A DNA stretch of 64,000 bases from Burkholderiales bacterium (GTDB taxonomy: Bacteria > Pseudomonadota > Gammaproteobacteria > Burkholderiales > Usitatibacteraceae). Under the pieces are notes generated by a model that saw only the letters and a list, made by a program, of their open reading frames with translations, had not been told where the DNA came from and did no database searches. This document shows positions 43,128-51,878 of this stretch, one piece after another. Position numbers and translations under genes: made by a program. The stretch spans positions 1 to 64,000 of the forward strand of contig JAHCAK010000017.1 of NCBI GenBank assembly GCA_019634955.1, given 5' to 3'. How positions within the stretch are numbered: position 1 is the stretch's first letter; each line of letters begins with the position of its first letter.

Positions 43128-43810
43128 CCGTCCACCACCTCGAGGCCTCGCGCTCGCACCGCATCCTCTGGCTGCTCGAGGAACTGGGCGTCGCCTACAC
43201 GCTGAAGACCTGGCGGCGCGACAAGGCGACCCGCCTCGCGCCGCCCGCGCTCAAGAAGATCCACCCGCTGGGCAAGTCGCCGGTGATCGACGACGACGGC
43301 GAGGTGGTCGCCGAGTCCGGCGCGATCATCGAGTACCTGGCGGAGAAGTACGGGAAGGAGGCGACCGGCGAGCTCGCGAACCTCCAGCCGCGCGCCGGGA
43401 CGGCTGCCCACCGGCAGTGCCGCTTCTGGATGCACTACGCCGAGGGCTCGCTCATGAACTGGCTGCTGATGAAGCTGGTCTTCCAGTCGATCCCGAAGCA
43501 GAAGATGCCGTTCTTCGCGCGCCCCGTCGCCCGCGCGATCTGCGCCGGCGTGCAGGAGAAGCTCGTCGACCCCAATCTCGAGACGGCGCGGCGGTTCATC
43601 GAGGATCACCTGGGGCGCAACGCGTGGTTCGCCGGGAAGTCGCTCACGATCGCGGACTTCCAGATGTGCTTCGCGGTCGAGGCGCTCCTCTCGCGCGGCG
43701 CGGATGCGGCGGCGAGCCCGAACCTCGCAGCCTGGCGGGAGCGGGTCGCGGCCCGCCCCGCTTACCGGCGCGCGCTGGAAAAGGGCGGGCCGGTCATCCT
43801 CGCGGCCTGA
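43121..43810 (+). CDS. Glutathione S-transferase family protein
   Basis: 229 aa. Thioredoxin-like N-terminal domain with HHLEASRSHRILWLLEEL (catalytic Ser position), GKSPVIDDDG and VVAESGAIIEYL, followed by a helical domain with the LTIADFQMCF motif. Starts with GTG, overlapping the thrH end by 7 bp, so co-translated with it. Specific substrate unknown. Its stop lies 11 bp from the convergent end of the Ehr complex operon. Confidence 0.88.
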   Translation: MLTVHHLEASRSHRILWLLEELGVAYTLKTWRRDKATRLAPPALKKIHPLGKSPVIDDDGEVVAESGAIIEYLAEKYGKEATGELANLQPRAGTAAHRQCRFWMHYAEGSLMNWLLMKLVFQSIPKQKMPFFARPVARAICAGVQEKLVDPNLETARRFIEDHLGRNAWFAGKSLTIADFQMCFAVEALLSRGADAAASPNLAAWRERVAARPAYRRALEKGGPVILAA

Positions 43811-43820
43811 GCGCCTCGCG

Positions 43821-44342
43821 TCATCCCCCGGCCGCGCGGGCGGTCACGGCGGTGAGGATGCCCTGCAGGATCGCGAGCGGCGTCGGCGGGCACCCCGGCA
43901 CCGTCACGTCCACCGGGATCACGTTCGCCACCTTGCCGCAGCTCGCGTAGCTCTCGCCGAAGATGCCGCCCGTGCAGCCGCAGTCGCCCACGGCCACCAC
44001 CAGCTTCGGGTCCGGCGTGGCCTCCCAGGCGATCCTGAGGGCCGGCTCCATGTTCTTCGCGACCGGGCCGGTGACGAGCAGCATGTCGGCGTGCCGCGGG
44101 CTCGCCACGAAGCGGATCCCCAGCCCCTCGAGGTTGTAGTAAGGGTTGTTGAGCGCGTGGATCTCCAGCTCGCAGCCGTTGCAGGAGCCCGCGTCCACCT
44201 GGCGGATGGCGAGCGCGCGGCCGAGGAGCGCGAGGATCTCCGCCTGGATCTCCGGGGCGCGGGCGCGAAGCGCCTCGTCGGGCGGGGGCGCGGCCTCGCT
44301 CACGAGGCCGGTGCGGGCGATCTGGCGCAGGATGCGGATCAT
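43821..44342 (-). CDS. Hydrogenase-4-like / NuoB-like iron-sulfur subunit (HyfI type) of an Ehr complex
   Basis: 173 aa. All four ligands of the proximal [4Fe-4S] cluster are present: SCNGCE (two), VAVGDCGC and VPGCPPTP. HyfI/HycG/NuoB subunits pass electrons to the site where NiFe or quinone is bound. It is the last gene of the cluster, its ATG overlapping the stop of the large-subunit gene by one base. Because the partner large subunit lacks the NiFe site, this cluster more likely faces a quinone-like site, as in complex I; that is inference. Confidence 0.88.
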   Translation of the reverse strand: MIRILRQIARTGLVSEAAPPPDEALRARAPEIQAEILALLGRALAIRQVDAGSCNGCELEIHALNNPYYNLEGLGIRFVASPRHADMLLVTGPVAKNMEPALRIAWEATPDPKLVVAVGDCGCTGGIFGESYASCGKVANVIPVDVTVPGCPPTPLAILQGILTAVTARAAGG

Positions 44343-45898
44343 CAGCCGTCCTGCCCCGAGTAGCTCAGGTTGAAGCTCTTGTTGATGAGCGGGAAGTCGG
44401 GAACGATGTTGCCGATCACGGCGTGCTCGATCACCGGCCAGTTCTGCCACGAGGGGTCGTGCGCGTGGCAGCGGCGGATCATGCCGCCTTCGCCCGCTTC
44501 CAGCGCCACGAAGGCCTCGCCCCGCCAGCCTTCCACCCAGCCCACGCCGAAGGCCTGCGGGCGCGGCGCGGGCAGCTCCTCCGCGAGCTCCCCGTCGGGC
44601 GCGGCGAGCGCGATGGCGCGCACGAGCCGGAGCGACTCCAGCAGCTCGTCGAAGCGCACCGCCACGCGCGCGGCCACGTCGCCGGCGGCCGAGCCCGCCT
44701 TGCGCACGGCGAGCTCGCCGTAGGGCACGGCGGGAAAGTCCACGCGCAGGTCGCAGGCCTGCCCGCTCGCGCGCCCCGCGAGGCCGGTGAGCCCGAGGGC
44801 GCGCGCGAGCTCCGGCGTGGCGCGGCCCGTGGTGAGGAAGCGGTCCTGCAGCCCCGCGTGCTCGTCGAAGATGGCGCGAAGCTCGCGCGCCTCGCGCTCG
44901 ACCGCGTGCGAGGTCGCGATCATCGCCTCGGCCTGCGCGGCGTCGAAGGCGCGGGCGACGCCGCCGGGAACCACGAGGTCCATGAGCATCCGGTGGCCGA
45001 AGACGGCCGCGTTCTCGCGCAGCCAGTCCTCCTTGATGCGCATGAACTGCGCCAGCGCGAAGCCGAAGGCGGCGTCGTTGCCCAGCGCCCCGAGGTCGCC
45101 CAGGTGGTTGGCCACGCGCTCGCGCTCCAGGAACATCGCCCGCAGCCACCGCGCGCGCGGCGGCGGCACGACGCCCAGCAGCGATTCGGCCGCCTGCGCG
45201 TAGGCCCAGGCGAAGGCGACCGTGGAATCGCCGGAGACGCGCCCCGCGAGCCGGAACCCCTCCGCCACCGTGAACGCCTCGAAGCGCTTGTCGATGCCCT
45301 TGTGCACGTAACCCAGCCGCGCCTCCAGCCGCAGCACCTTCTCGCCCACGATGGAGAAGCGGAAGTGGCCGGGCTCGATGGTGCCGGCGTGGATGGGGCC
45401 CACGGGGATCTCGTGCACGCCGTCGCCCTCCACGCGCACGAACGGGTAGTCGGTGAAGGCATTGGGCGGGAGCTTCGCCGCGTCGAAGTCGCGCCGCAGC
45501 GGGAAGGCGCCCTCCGGCCACGCGCCGTGCCGCAGCCACGGGCGCGTGTCGGCGGCGCCCGCCGCGCCGATGCCCAGCAGGTCGAAGAGCGCGCGCTGCA
45601 TGCGGCCCGCCGCCGGGAAAAGGCCGGAGAGGTCCGGGAAGGCCGGCGCGGAATCCGGCACGAGCAGCTCCACCACGGCGAGCCCGTCCTTCACCGCGTA
45701 GGCGGCGTAGACGGAATACTCGTCCTCGTCCTCCGCGAGGTCGCGGTGGTCCGCGCCCCACAGCGCCACCAGGCGCCCGCCGCCCTCGCGCACGAGCCGC
45801 GCGGCCTCCGTCCACTGCCACTCGCCTACGGCCGCGATCGCCGCCGGCGCCTCGCCCGGCAGGGCCTTCCACTGGAGATTGAGTCCCGGTATCCGCAT
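44342..45898 (-). CDS. HyfG/NuoCD-like large subunit without the NiFe-binding cysteines (Ehr complex)
   Basis: 518 aa. The N-terminal ~165 residues correspond to the NuoC-like part and the rest to the 49-kDa/hydrogenase large subunit (GPIHAGTIEPGHFRF, LGYVHKGIDKRFE). In [NiFe] hydrogenases of this group an RVCGICG motif comes next; here it is R220-V-S-G-D-S with no cysteine. At the C-terminus the DPCxxC motif is replaced by DPSWQNW. With neither cysteine pair it cannot bind NiFe. No C-terminal His-type processing tail is seen. It therefore belongs to the energy-converting hydrogenase-related (Ehr) group, whose electron acceptor is unknown. Confidence 0.9.
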   Translation of the reverse strand: MRIPGLNLQWKALPGEAPAAIAAVGEWQWTEAARLVREGGGRLVALWGADHRDLAEDEDEYSVYAAYAVKDGLAVVELLVPDSAPAFPDLSGLFPAAGRMQRALFDLLGIGAAGAADTRPWLRHGAWPEGAFPLRRDFDAAKLPPNAFTDYPFVRVEGDGVHEIPVGPIHAGTIEPGHFRFSIVGEKVLRLEARLGYVHKGIDKRFEAFTVAEGFRLAGRVSGDSTVAFAWAYAQAAESLLGVVPPPRARWLRAMFLERERVANHLGDLGALGNDAAFGFALAQFMRIKEDWLRENAAVFGHRMLMDLVVPGGVARAFDAAQAEAMIATSHAVEREARELRAIFDEHAGLQDRFLTTGRATPELARALGLTGLAGRASGQACDLRVDFPAVPYGELAVRKAGSAAGDVAARVAVRFDELLESLRLVRAIALAAPDGELAEELPAPRPQAFGVGWVEGWRGEAFVALEAGEGGMIRRCHAHDPSWQNWPVIEHAVIGNIVPDFPLINKSFNLSYSGQDG

Positions 45899-45911
45899 GT
45901 GCCCTTGCTTT

Positions 45912-45947
45912 CCTCCGTGCCCTCTGCGCCCTCTGCGCCCTCTGTGT
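45912..45947. repeat. Four tandem 9-bp units (CCTCTGCGC type) between the HyfF- and HyfG-like genes
   Basis: CCTCCGTGC, CCTCTGCGC, CCTCTGCGC, CCTCTGTGT, head to tail in the 58-bp gap. On the coding (minus) strand it reads GCGCAGAGG repeats, a string common in intergenic DNA of many proteobacteria. It lies just upstream of the HyfG-like start and could affect translation or mRNA processing within the operon. Confidence 0.85.
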
Positions 45948-45956
45948 TGAAAGACC

Positions 45957-47408
45957 CTATCCCAGCAATCGCGCGGCTTCCTGGTACCACGCGGCGAGAT
46001 ACGGCGGGATGTAGAGCCCCAGCAGCAACCCCAGCCCCAGGTGCACGAACACCGGCACCAGCGCCGGCTGGTGGGCCAACGGCTTCATGTGCGTGTCGCC
46101 GAACACCATCGGCTGCACGCGCGAGAAGACGGCCGCGAAGGCCACGCCGAGGGCGAGCAGCAGGAAGGGTGTCGCCCACGGGTGCTCGCGCATGGCGGTG
46201 GTGAGGATGAGGAACTCGCTCGCGAAGACGCCGAACGGCGGCATGCCCAGGATCGCGAGCGTGCCGATCATGAGGCCCCAGCCCACGGTGGGGCTCACCT
46301 TGACCAGCCCGCGGATGTCCTCCATCACCTGCGTGCCGGCCTTCTGCGCGGCGTGGCCCACGGCGAAGAAGATGGCGCTCTTCACGAGGGAGTGCACCGT
46401 CATGTGCAGCAGCCCCGCGAAGTTGGCGATGGGGCCGGCCATGCCGAAGGCGAAGGTGACGAGGCCCATGTGCTCGATGGAGGAGTAGGCGAACATGCGC
46501 TTCACGTCGCGCTGGCGCGACAGGAAGAAGGCCGCCACCACCACCGAGAGCAGGCCGAAGCCCATCATCATGTTGCCGGCGAAGCGCGATTCCAGCGCCC
46601 CGTCGGCGAGCACCTTGCAGCGGATCACGCTGTAGAGGGCCACGTTCAGCAGCAGCCCCGAGAGCACGGCGGAGATGGGCGTGGGGCCCTCGGCGTGCGC
46701 GTCCGGCAGCCAGTTGTGCAGCGGCACCAGGCCGATCTTCGTGCCGTAGCCCACCAGCAGGAAGACGAAGGCGAGCGACATGATGGCGGGCTCGAGGTCC
46801 GCCTTCACCAGGTTCAGGTGCGTCCAGAGGAGCGCGTTGCCCTCCGCCCCCAGCACGCGCTCGGCGGCGAAGTAGAGCAGGATCGTGCCGAAGAGCGCCT
46901 GCGCGATGCCCACGCCGCAGAGGATGAAGTACTTCCACGCCGCCTCGAGCGACGCGGCCGTCCGGTACACCGACACCAGGAGCACGGTCGCGAGCGTGGC
47001 CGCCTCCATCGCCACCCACAGGATCCCGAGGTTGTTGGTGGTGAGCGCGAGCAGCATCGTCGCCATGAACGCCTGGTACATGCTGTGGTACAGGCGCAGC
47101 CGCGGGCCGGTCATCTTGCCCTTGTCGCGCTCGATGCGCATGTAGGGCCGCGAGAAGAGCGAGGTGGTGAAGCCCACGAAGGCGGTGAGCGCCACGAGGA
47201 AGACGTTCAGCGCGTCGATGAAGAACTGCTCGCCGAAGGCGGTGATGGGCCCGCCGGAGATCACCTCCGCCGTGAGCCAGGCCGAGGCCGCGAAGGTGGC
47301 GAGGCTGAAGCCCGCGTTCACCTCGGGCGCGGACGGGCGGTCGCCCCACAGCCACAGGAAGGGGCCGCCGAAGAGCGGGATGGCGAGGAGGGCGATGAAC
47401 GCTTCCAT
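45957..47408 (-). CDS. Hydrogenase-4 component F-like antiporter subunit (Ehr complex)
   Basis: 483 aa membrane protein of the NuoL/M/N-Mrp family with about 13-14 helices. The proton-channel glutamate is in LWVAMEAATLA and the HNWLPDAHAEGPTPISAVLSG broken-helix motif is present. RQRDVKRMFAYSSIEHMG is the conserved lysine/histidine segment. It should pump or conduct protons when the complex turns over. It is seven bp downstream of the HyfE-like gene. Confidence 0.92.
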   Translation of the reverse strand: MEAFIALLAIPLFGGPFLWLWGDRPSAPEVNAGFSLATFAASAWLTAEVISGGPITAFGEQFFIDALNVFLVALTAFVGFTTSLFSRPYMRIERDKGKMTGPRLRLYHSMYQAFMATMLLALTTNNLGILWVAMEAATLATVLLVSVYRTAASLEAAWKYFILCGVGIAQALFGTILLYFAAERVLGAEGNALLWTHLNLVKADLEPAIMSLAFVFLLVGYGTKIGLVPLHNWLPDAHAEGPTPISAVLSGLLLNVALYSVIRCKVLADGALESRFAGNMMMGFGLLSVVVAAFFLSRQRDVKRMFAYSSIEHMGLVTFAFGMAGPIANFAGLLHMTVHSLVKSAIFFAVGHAAQKAGTQVMEDIRGLVKVSPTVGWGLMIGTLAILGMPPFGVFASEFLILTTAMREHPWATPFLLLALGVAFAAVFSRVQPMVFGDTHMKPLAHQPALVPVFVHLGLGLLLGLYIPPYLAAWYQEAARLLG

Positions 47409-47415
47409 CTGGCGC

Positions 47416-48075
47416 TCAGTCCTCCTTCAGTTTCTCGAGATGGTGGATGTCCAGCGAGTCGAACTGCTCGCGGATCTGGAACATGAACACCCCGAGGATG
47501 ATCATGCCCACCAGCACGTCCAGCGCGATGCCCAGCTCCACCACCATCGGCATGCCGTAGGTGGCGCTGGTCGCCGCGAAGAAGAGCCCGTTCTCCATGG
47601 CGAGGAAGCCGATCACCTGCGGCACGGCCTTGGAGCGCGTGATCATCATGAGGAAGGACATGAGCACGCAGGCGAGCGCGATGCCGAGCGTGCCGCGCGC
47701 GATCGACTGCGAGAACTCCGAGATCGGCAGCGCCAGGTTGAAGGCGAAGACCACCAGCACGATTCCCACCAGCATCATCGTCGGGATGTTGATGAGGGTC
47801 TCGATGTCCCACTTCACGTTGAGGCGCCGGATGAGGCGGTGCAGGATCAGCGGCAGCGCCACCACCTTGAGCACGAAGGTGATCCCCGCCGACCAGTAGA
47901 GGTGGTGCTGGCCCGTGGCCCAGGCGACGGTGACGGTGGAGCCCACGAGGGCGAGCCCCTGCACGGCGAAGAGGTTGATGAGCGTGACGATGCGCCGCTG
48001 CGCGAGCATCGCGAAGGCGATGAGCAGCAGCACCGACGCGAAGAGGTTGATGACCTGGCTGGTGAAGGGCGTCAT
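47416..48075 (-). CDS. Hydrogenase-4 component E-like subunit (Ehr complex)
   Basis: 219 aa, about seven transmembrane helices. HyfE combines a NuoK-like portion (GFLAMENGLFFAA with the conserved membrane Glu) with further N-terminal helices. The C-terminus is short and charged (HHLEKLKED). It lies between the HyfC- and HyfF-like genes with 7-9 bp gaps, the order found in hyf operons. Confidence 0.9.
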   Translation of the reverse strand: MTPFTSQVINLFASVLLLIAFAMLAQRRIVTLINLFAVQGLALVGSTVTVAWATGQHHLYWSAGITFVLKVVALPLILHRLIRRLNVKWDIETLINIPTMMLVGIVLVVFAFNLALPISEFSQSIARGTLGIALACVLMSFLMMITRSKAVPQVIGFLAMENGLFFAATSATYGMPMVVELGIALDVLVGMIILGVFMFQIREQFDSLDIHHLEKLKED

Positions 48076-48084
48076 GGCCGGGTC

Positions 48085-49032
48085 TCAGGCTCCCAGGAGC
48101 AGGTGCACGAGGAGCGCCAGCACGCCGAGCAGGAAGGCGGTCGCGAGGAACTCGGGCACGCGGAAGATGCGCATCTTGGCGAGCGTGGTCTCGATGAGGG
48201 CCAGCAGGAACCCGCCGATGGCGAGCTTCGCGGCGAGCGCCGGCAGCGCCCACAGCAGCGCCACGTGGTCGTTGGCCTCGGCGATGCCCCAGGGGAAGAA
48301 GATCGCCAGCCCCGCGCAGGAATAGGCGAAGAGCTTGAGGGAGGCCGCCCACTCCATGAGCGCGAGGTGCCGCCCCGAGTACTCGAGGATGAGCGCCTCG
48401 TGGATCATCGTGAGCTCGAGGTGCGTCGTGGGGTTGTCCACCGGCACGCGCGCGTTCTCGGCGAGGGAGACCATGGTGAAGGCGATGCCCGCGAAGGCGA
48501 GGCTGGGCAGGATCGTGAACTCGCGGTGCGCCAGCGCCGAGACGGTGGTCGCGAGCGAGGTGGAGCTGGAGATGAGGGAGGCCGTGAACACCACCATCAG
48601 GAAGGCGGGCTCGGCGAGGAACCCCACCAGCATCTCGCGGCGCGCGCCCAGCGTGCCGAAGGAGGTGCCGATGTCCATGGCGGCGAGCGAGATGAAGAGC
48701 CGCGCCAGCCCGAAGAGCCCCACGAGCGCGATGGCGTCGGCGGCGGTCGCCATCGGCAGGTTCGTGGAGAGCGTCGGGATGATGAGGGCGGCGAGCAGCA
48801 TGCAGCCGAACACGAGGTACGGCGTGATGCGGAAGACGGGCGAGGCGTCGTGGGCGACGACGGATTCCTTCCAGAAGAGCTTGTGCAGCGTGCGGAAGGG
48901 CATCAGCAGCGGCGGCGCGCGCCGGTTCTGCAGCCAGGCCCGGCACTGGTTCACCCACCCCGTGACGAGCGGTGCGCCCACGAGGGCGACCGCGGCGGCG
49001 AGGAGCTGGGCGAGGAGGCCTTCGAGGTTCAT
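48085..49032 (-). CDS. HyfC/NuoH-like membrane subunit (Ehr complex)
   Basis: 315 aa, about eight helices, the membrane anchor that couples the hydrophilic arm to the antiporter subunits. The signature loop VSLAENARVPVDNPTTHLELTMIHEA with its acidic residues, followed by YSGRHLALMEWAASLKL, is intact. The ATG at 49032 overlaps the stop of the HyfB-like gene by 4 bp; upstream in-frame codons belong to a shadow. Confidence 0.92.
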   Translation of the reverse strand: MNLEGLLAQLLAAAVALVGAPLVTGWVNQCRAWLQNRRAPPLLMPFRTLHKLFWKESVVAHDASPVFRITPYLVFGCMLLAALIIPTLSTNLPMATAADAIALVGLFGLARLFISLAAMDIGTSFGTLGARREMLVGFLAEPAFLMVVFTASLISSSTSLATTVSALAHREFTILPSLAFAGIAFTMVSLAENARVPVDNPTTHLELTMIHEALILEYSGRHLALMEWAASLKLFAYSCAGLAIFFPWGIAEANDHVALLWALPALAAKLAIGGFLLALIETTLAKMRIFRVPEFLATAFLLGVLALLVHLLLGA

Positions 49033-51047
49033 GCCTGCGTGAGGAAGAGCAGCGCCACGAGCGTGAGGAAGCTGTAGAGGAGGTAGATCGAGATGCGCCC
49101 GCGCTGCAGCATCCCGACCCAGCGCGACACGGCCTCGGTGGCCGCGGCGATGCGCAGGTACACCCAGCCCCACAGCGGGTCCTCGACGGTCACCTTGTAG
49201 CGCGGCGCGGCGTCGAAGGGCGTGGGCAGCTCGCGGTGCATGCGGTAGAACGGCTCGAAGATCTGCCGGATGGGCTGGCCGAAGCCCTCGGCGGTGTCCT
49301 GCATGCGCGCCGTCTGCGCCGGGAAGCCGCAATCCCACGGCGCCGCCCGGCGCACGCGGCCGTGGTAGAAGCGGCGCACCAGGACGATCGTCGCGAACAC
49401 GACGGCGGCGGTGACCAGCAGGAAGAGGATCGGGCTGTAGGAAGCCCGCTCCGCGCTCATGGGGGCGAGGAGCAGCCAGTCGCCGGCGCGGCCGCTCAGC
49501 GCGAGCCCGCGGCCCACCAGCGCCGTCGTGATCGGGTCCATCACCTCGATCACCGCGACGGGGAAGAGCCCCAGCAGCACGCAGCCGGCCGTGAGCCAGG
49601 CGAGCCCGAGGCGCTCGAGCCCCCCGGCGTCGTGGGCCTGCGCGAGCTTCTCCTCGCGCGGCCGGCCGAGGAAGATCACGCCGAAGAACTTCACCATCAC
49701 GTAGCCCGCGAGCGCCGCGACGAGCACGACGCCGGCGGCGAAGACCGGCACGAGCATGCGCAGGTAGGGGTTCGGGAGGTCCCCGGTGAAGAGGAAGCCC
49801 TGCAGCAGCAGCCACTCCGAGACGAAGCCGTTAGAGGGGGGCAGCCCCGCGCTCGCGACCACGCCCACGAGCGTGGTCCACGCCACCCAGGGCATGAAGC
49901 GCATGAGGCCGCCGAGCTTGCCGAGGTTCCTCTCCTGCGTCGCGTGCAGCACCGAGCCCGTGCCGAGGAAGAGCAGGCTCTTGAACATCGCGTGGTTGAG
50001 GCAGTGGTAGAGCGAGGCCACCAGCGCCAGCGCCGCGAGCGACCCCATGCGGTAAGCGGCGAAGACGATGGCGAGCCCCAGCCCCACGACGATGAGGCCC
50101 ACGTTCTCGATGGATGAATAGGCGAGGAGGCGCTTCATGTCCACCTGCGCCGCGGCGAACACCACGCCGAAGAGGGCGGTGGCGAGCCCCACGACGAGCG
50201 CCACGACTCCCCACCACCAGAGGGGCGAGCCCAGCAGGTCGAAGTTCACGCGCACCAGCCCGTAGATCGCGGTCTTGAGCATCACGCCGCTCATGAGCGC
50301 GGACACGGGGGAGGGCGCGGCCGGGTGCGCCTCCGGCAGCCACACGTGCAGCGGCAGGAGCCCCGCCTTGGCGCCGAACCCGAAGAGCGCGAGGCCGAAC
50401 GCGCACGAGGCCCAGAAGGGCGGCAGCGACTGCGCGCGCATGTTGGCGAAGGTGTAGTCGCCGGTGTTGGCCTGAAGCACCCCGAAGCAGAGCAGGATGG
50501 AGATGGCGCCCACGTGGGCGACCAGCAGGTACAGGAACCCGGCGCGGCGGATCTCGGCGATGCGGTGGTTGGTGGTGACGAGGAAGAAGGAGGAGAGCGC
50601 CATCACCTCCCAGGTCACCATGAAGGCGTAGGCGTCGTCGGCCAGCAGCACCATCGCCATGCTGGCGAGGAAGAGGTGGTAGTGCAGGCACAGCAGCCCC
50701 GGCGCCGTGCCCTCGCCCTGGCGGAAGTAGCCGCCGGCGAAGACGGAGATGCCGGCGCTCGCGAGACCCAGCAGCGCGAGGAAGAAGGCCGAGAGCGCGT
50801 CCAGGCGCAGGTGGAAGGGCAGGTCCGGCAGGCCGATGGCGAGGACGGCGACCTGCGGCGCGCCGGGCAGGGCCGGGAGCGCGAAGCCCGCCAGCGCGAG
50901 GCTCAGCGAGGCGGAGAGCGGGAAGAGGACGCGCGCGACGAAGGCGAGGTTGTGCAGCGCCGCGATCCCTGCGAGGCCGATCGCGAACCACGCGACGACG
51001 ACGAGCATGACGCCGTCGATCGCGAGGAGTTCCGGCAGGGAGCCCAT
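49029..51047 (-). CDS. Hydrogenase-4 component B-like antiporter subunit (Ehr complex)
   Basis: 672 aa with about 16 helices, NuoL-like core plus C-terminal extension with a conserved CGF segment (WDCGFPAQTARMQDT). MVTWEVMALSSFFLV carries the channel glutamate; HVWLPEAHPAAPSPVSALMSG and DMKRLLAYSSIENVG are family motifs. It is the first structural gene of the complex, 32 bp after the response-regulator gene on the same strand. Two antiporter subunits (B and F) suggest substantial ion pumping. Confidence 0.92.
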   Translation of the reverse strand: MGSLPELLAIDGVMLVVVAWFAIGLAGIAALHNLAFVARVLFPLSASLSLALAGFALPALPGAPQVAVLAIGLPDLPFHLRLDALSAFFLALLGLASAGISVFAGGYFRQGEGTAPGLLCLHYHLFLASMAMVLLADDAYAFMVTWEVMALSSFFLVTTNHRIAEIRRAGFLYLLVAHVGAISILLCFGVLQANTGDYTFANMRAQSLPPFWASCAFGLALFGFGAKAGLLPLHVWLPEAHPAAPSPVSALMSGVMLKTAIYGLVRVNFDLLGSPLWWWGVVALVVGLATALFGVVFAAAQVDMKRLLAYSSIENVGLIVVGLGLAIVFAAYRMGSLAALALVASLYHCLNHAMFKSLLFLGTGSVLHATQERNLGKLGGLMRFMPWVAWTTLVGVVASAGLPPSNGFVSEWLLLQGFLFTGDLPNPYLRMLVPVFAAGVVLVAALAGYVMVKFFGVIFLGRPREEKLAQAHDAGGLERLGLAWLTAGCVLLGLFPVAVIEVMDPITTALVGRGLALSGRAGDWLLLAPMSAERASYSPILFLLVTAAVVFATIVLVRRFYHGRVRRAAPWDCGFPAQTARMQDTAEGFGQPIRQIFEPFYRMHRELPTPFDAAPRYKVTVEDPLWGWVYLRIAAATEAVSRWVGMLQRGRISIYLLYSFLTLVALLFLTQA

Positions 51048-51079
51048 CGCGAGCCGCTAGCGGCGTGTCGGCCGGGCGC

Positions 51080-51796
51080 TCACACGGTCTCCACGGTTGC
51101 GTCGAGGAAGTAGCCGGCGCCGCGCTCGGTGCGGATCAGCTTCGGCTCGTTGGCCTTCTCCTCGACCTTGCGGCGAAGGCGCAGGATCTGCACGTCGATC
51201 GAGCGGTCGTAGATGTCGTCGTGCAGGCGGCTCGATTCCAGCAGCTGGTCGCGCGAGAGCACGCGCTTGGGCGAGCGCAGGAAGGCGACCAGCAGCGCGT
51301 ACTCGCTGTTGGTGAGCTCGACCGCGCGCCCATCGGGCGACTTCAGGCGCCTGAGGCCCGTGTTGAGCTCCCAGCCCGCGAAGCGGTAGGCCCGCGCCGT
51401 CTCCACGCGGCGGGCGGCGCGCTTGACCTCCGTGCGGCGCAGCACCGCCTTGATGCGCGCCAGCAGCTCGCGCTGGCTGAAGGGCTTGGTGACGTAGTCG
51501 TCCGCGCCCAGCTCCAGGCCCATCACGCGGTCCACCTCCTCCTTGCGGCCGGTGAGGATGATGATGGGGATGTCGAGCTTCTCGCGCAGCCGCCGGGCGA
51601 TGGCGAGGCCGTCCTCGTCCGGGAGCTTCAGGTCGAGGATCACCAGGTCGACCACCTCCGCGCCGAGGACCTTGTCCATCTGCGCGCCGCAGTCGGCCGT
51701 CGACACCTTGAGGTCGTGCTCGACGAGGTAGTCGCTCACCAGGTCCCTGATGGCGGGGTCGTCGTCGACGACGAGGATATGCGCTTCCAAGGGCAT
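51080..51796 (-). CDS. OmpR-family response regulator
   Basis: 238 aa. Receiver domain with acidic pocket D11-D13, phospho-acceptor D55 (VILDLKLP), the TGR and K of VTKPFSQRELLARI, then a winged-helix DNA-binding domain (LTNSEYALLVAFL...RSIDVQILRLRRKVE). It lies 32 bp upstream of the Ehr operon on the same strand and is divergent from a hybrid kinase, its probable partner; a role in controlling the Ehr genes is inferred from position. The ATG at 51796 has AAGGG nearby; the frame is open further upstream. Confidence 0.93.
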   Translation of the reverse strand: MPLEAHILVVDDDPAIRDLVSDYLVEHDLKVSTADCGAQMDKVLGAEVVDLVILDLKLPDEDGLAIARRLREKLDIPIIILTGRKEEVDRVMGLELGADDYVTKPFSQRELLARIKAVLRRTEVKRAARRVETARAYRFAGWELNTGLRRLKSPDGRAVELTNSEYALLVAFLRSPKRVLSRDQLLESSRLHDDIYDRSIDVQILRLRRKVEEKANEPKLIRTERGAGYFLDATVETV

Positions 51797-51831
51797 GTCC
51801 GTCCGGGGGTTGATCGGGTGTCCGAGGGGGC

Positions 51832-51856
51832 ATTTTACGCCGGGAGACCGTAGAAT
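51832..51856. promoter_or_regulatory. Divergent -10 elements of the two-component system
   Basis: TAAAAT on the minus strand (51837-51832) lies 36 nt before the regulator start; TAGAAT on the plus strand (51851-51856) lies 23 nt before the kinase start. They face away from each other within 25 bp, so the two genes can be regulated together. Confidence 0.4.
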
Positions 51857-51878
51857 CGCTCGGGTCCGGCCAAAAACC

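Noticed and set aside
43821-51047. A functional group-4 [NiFe] hydrogenase
   Set aside because: The large subunit has neither cysteine pair for NiFe, and no maturation genes or formate dehydrogenase are present.
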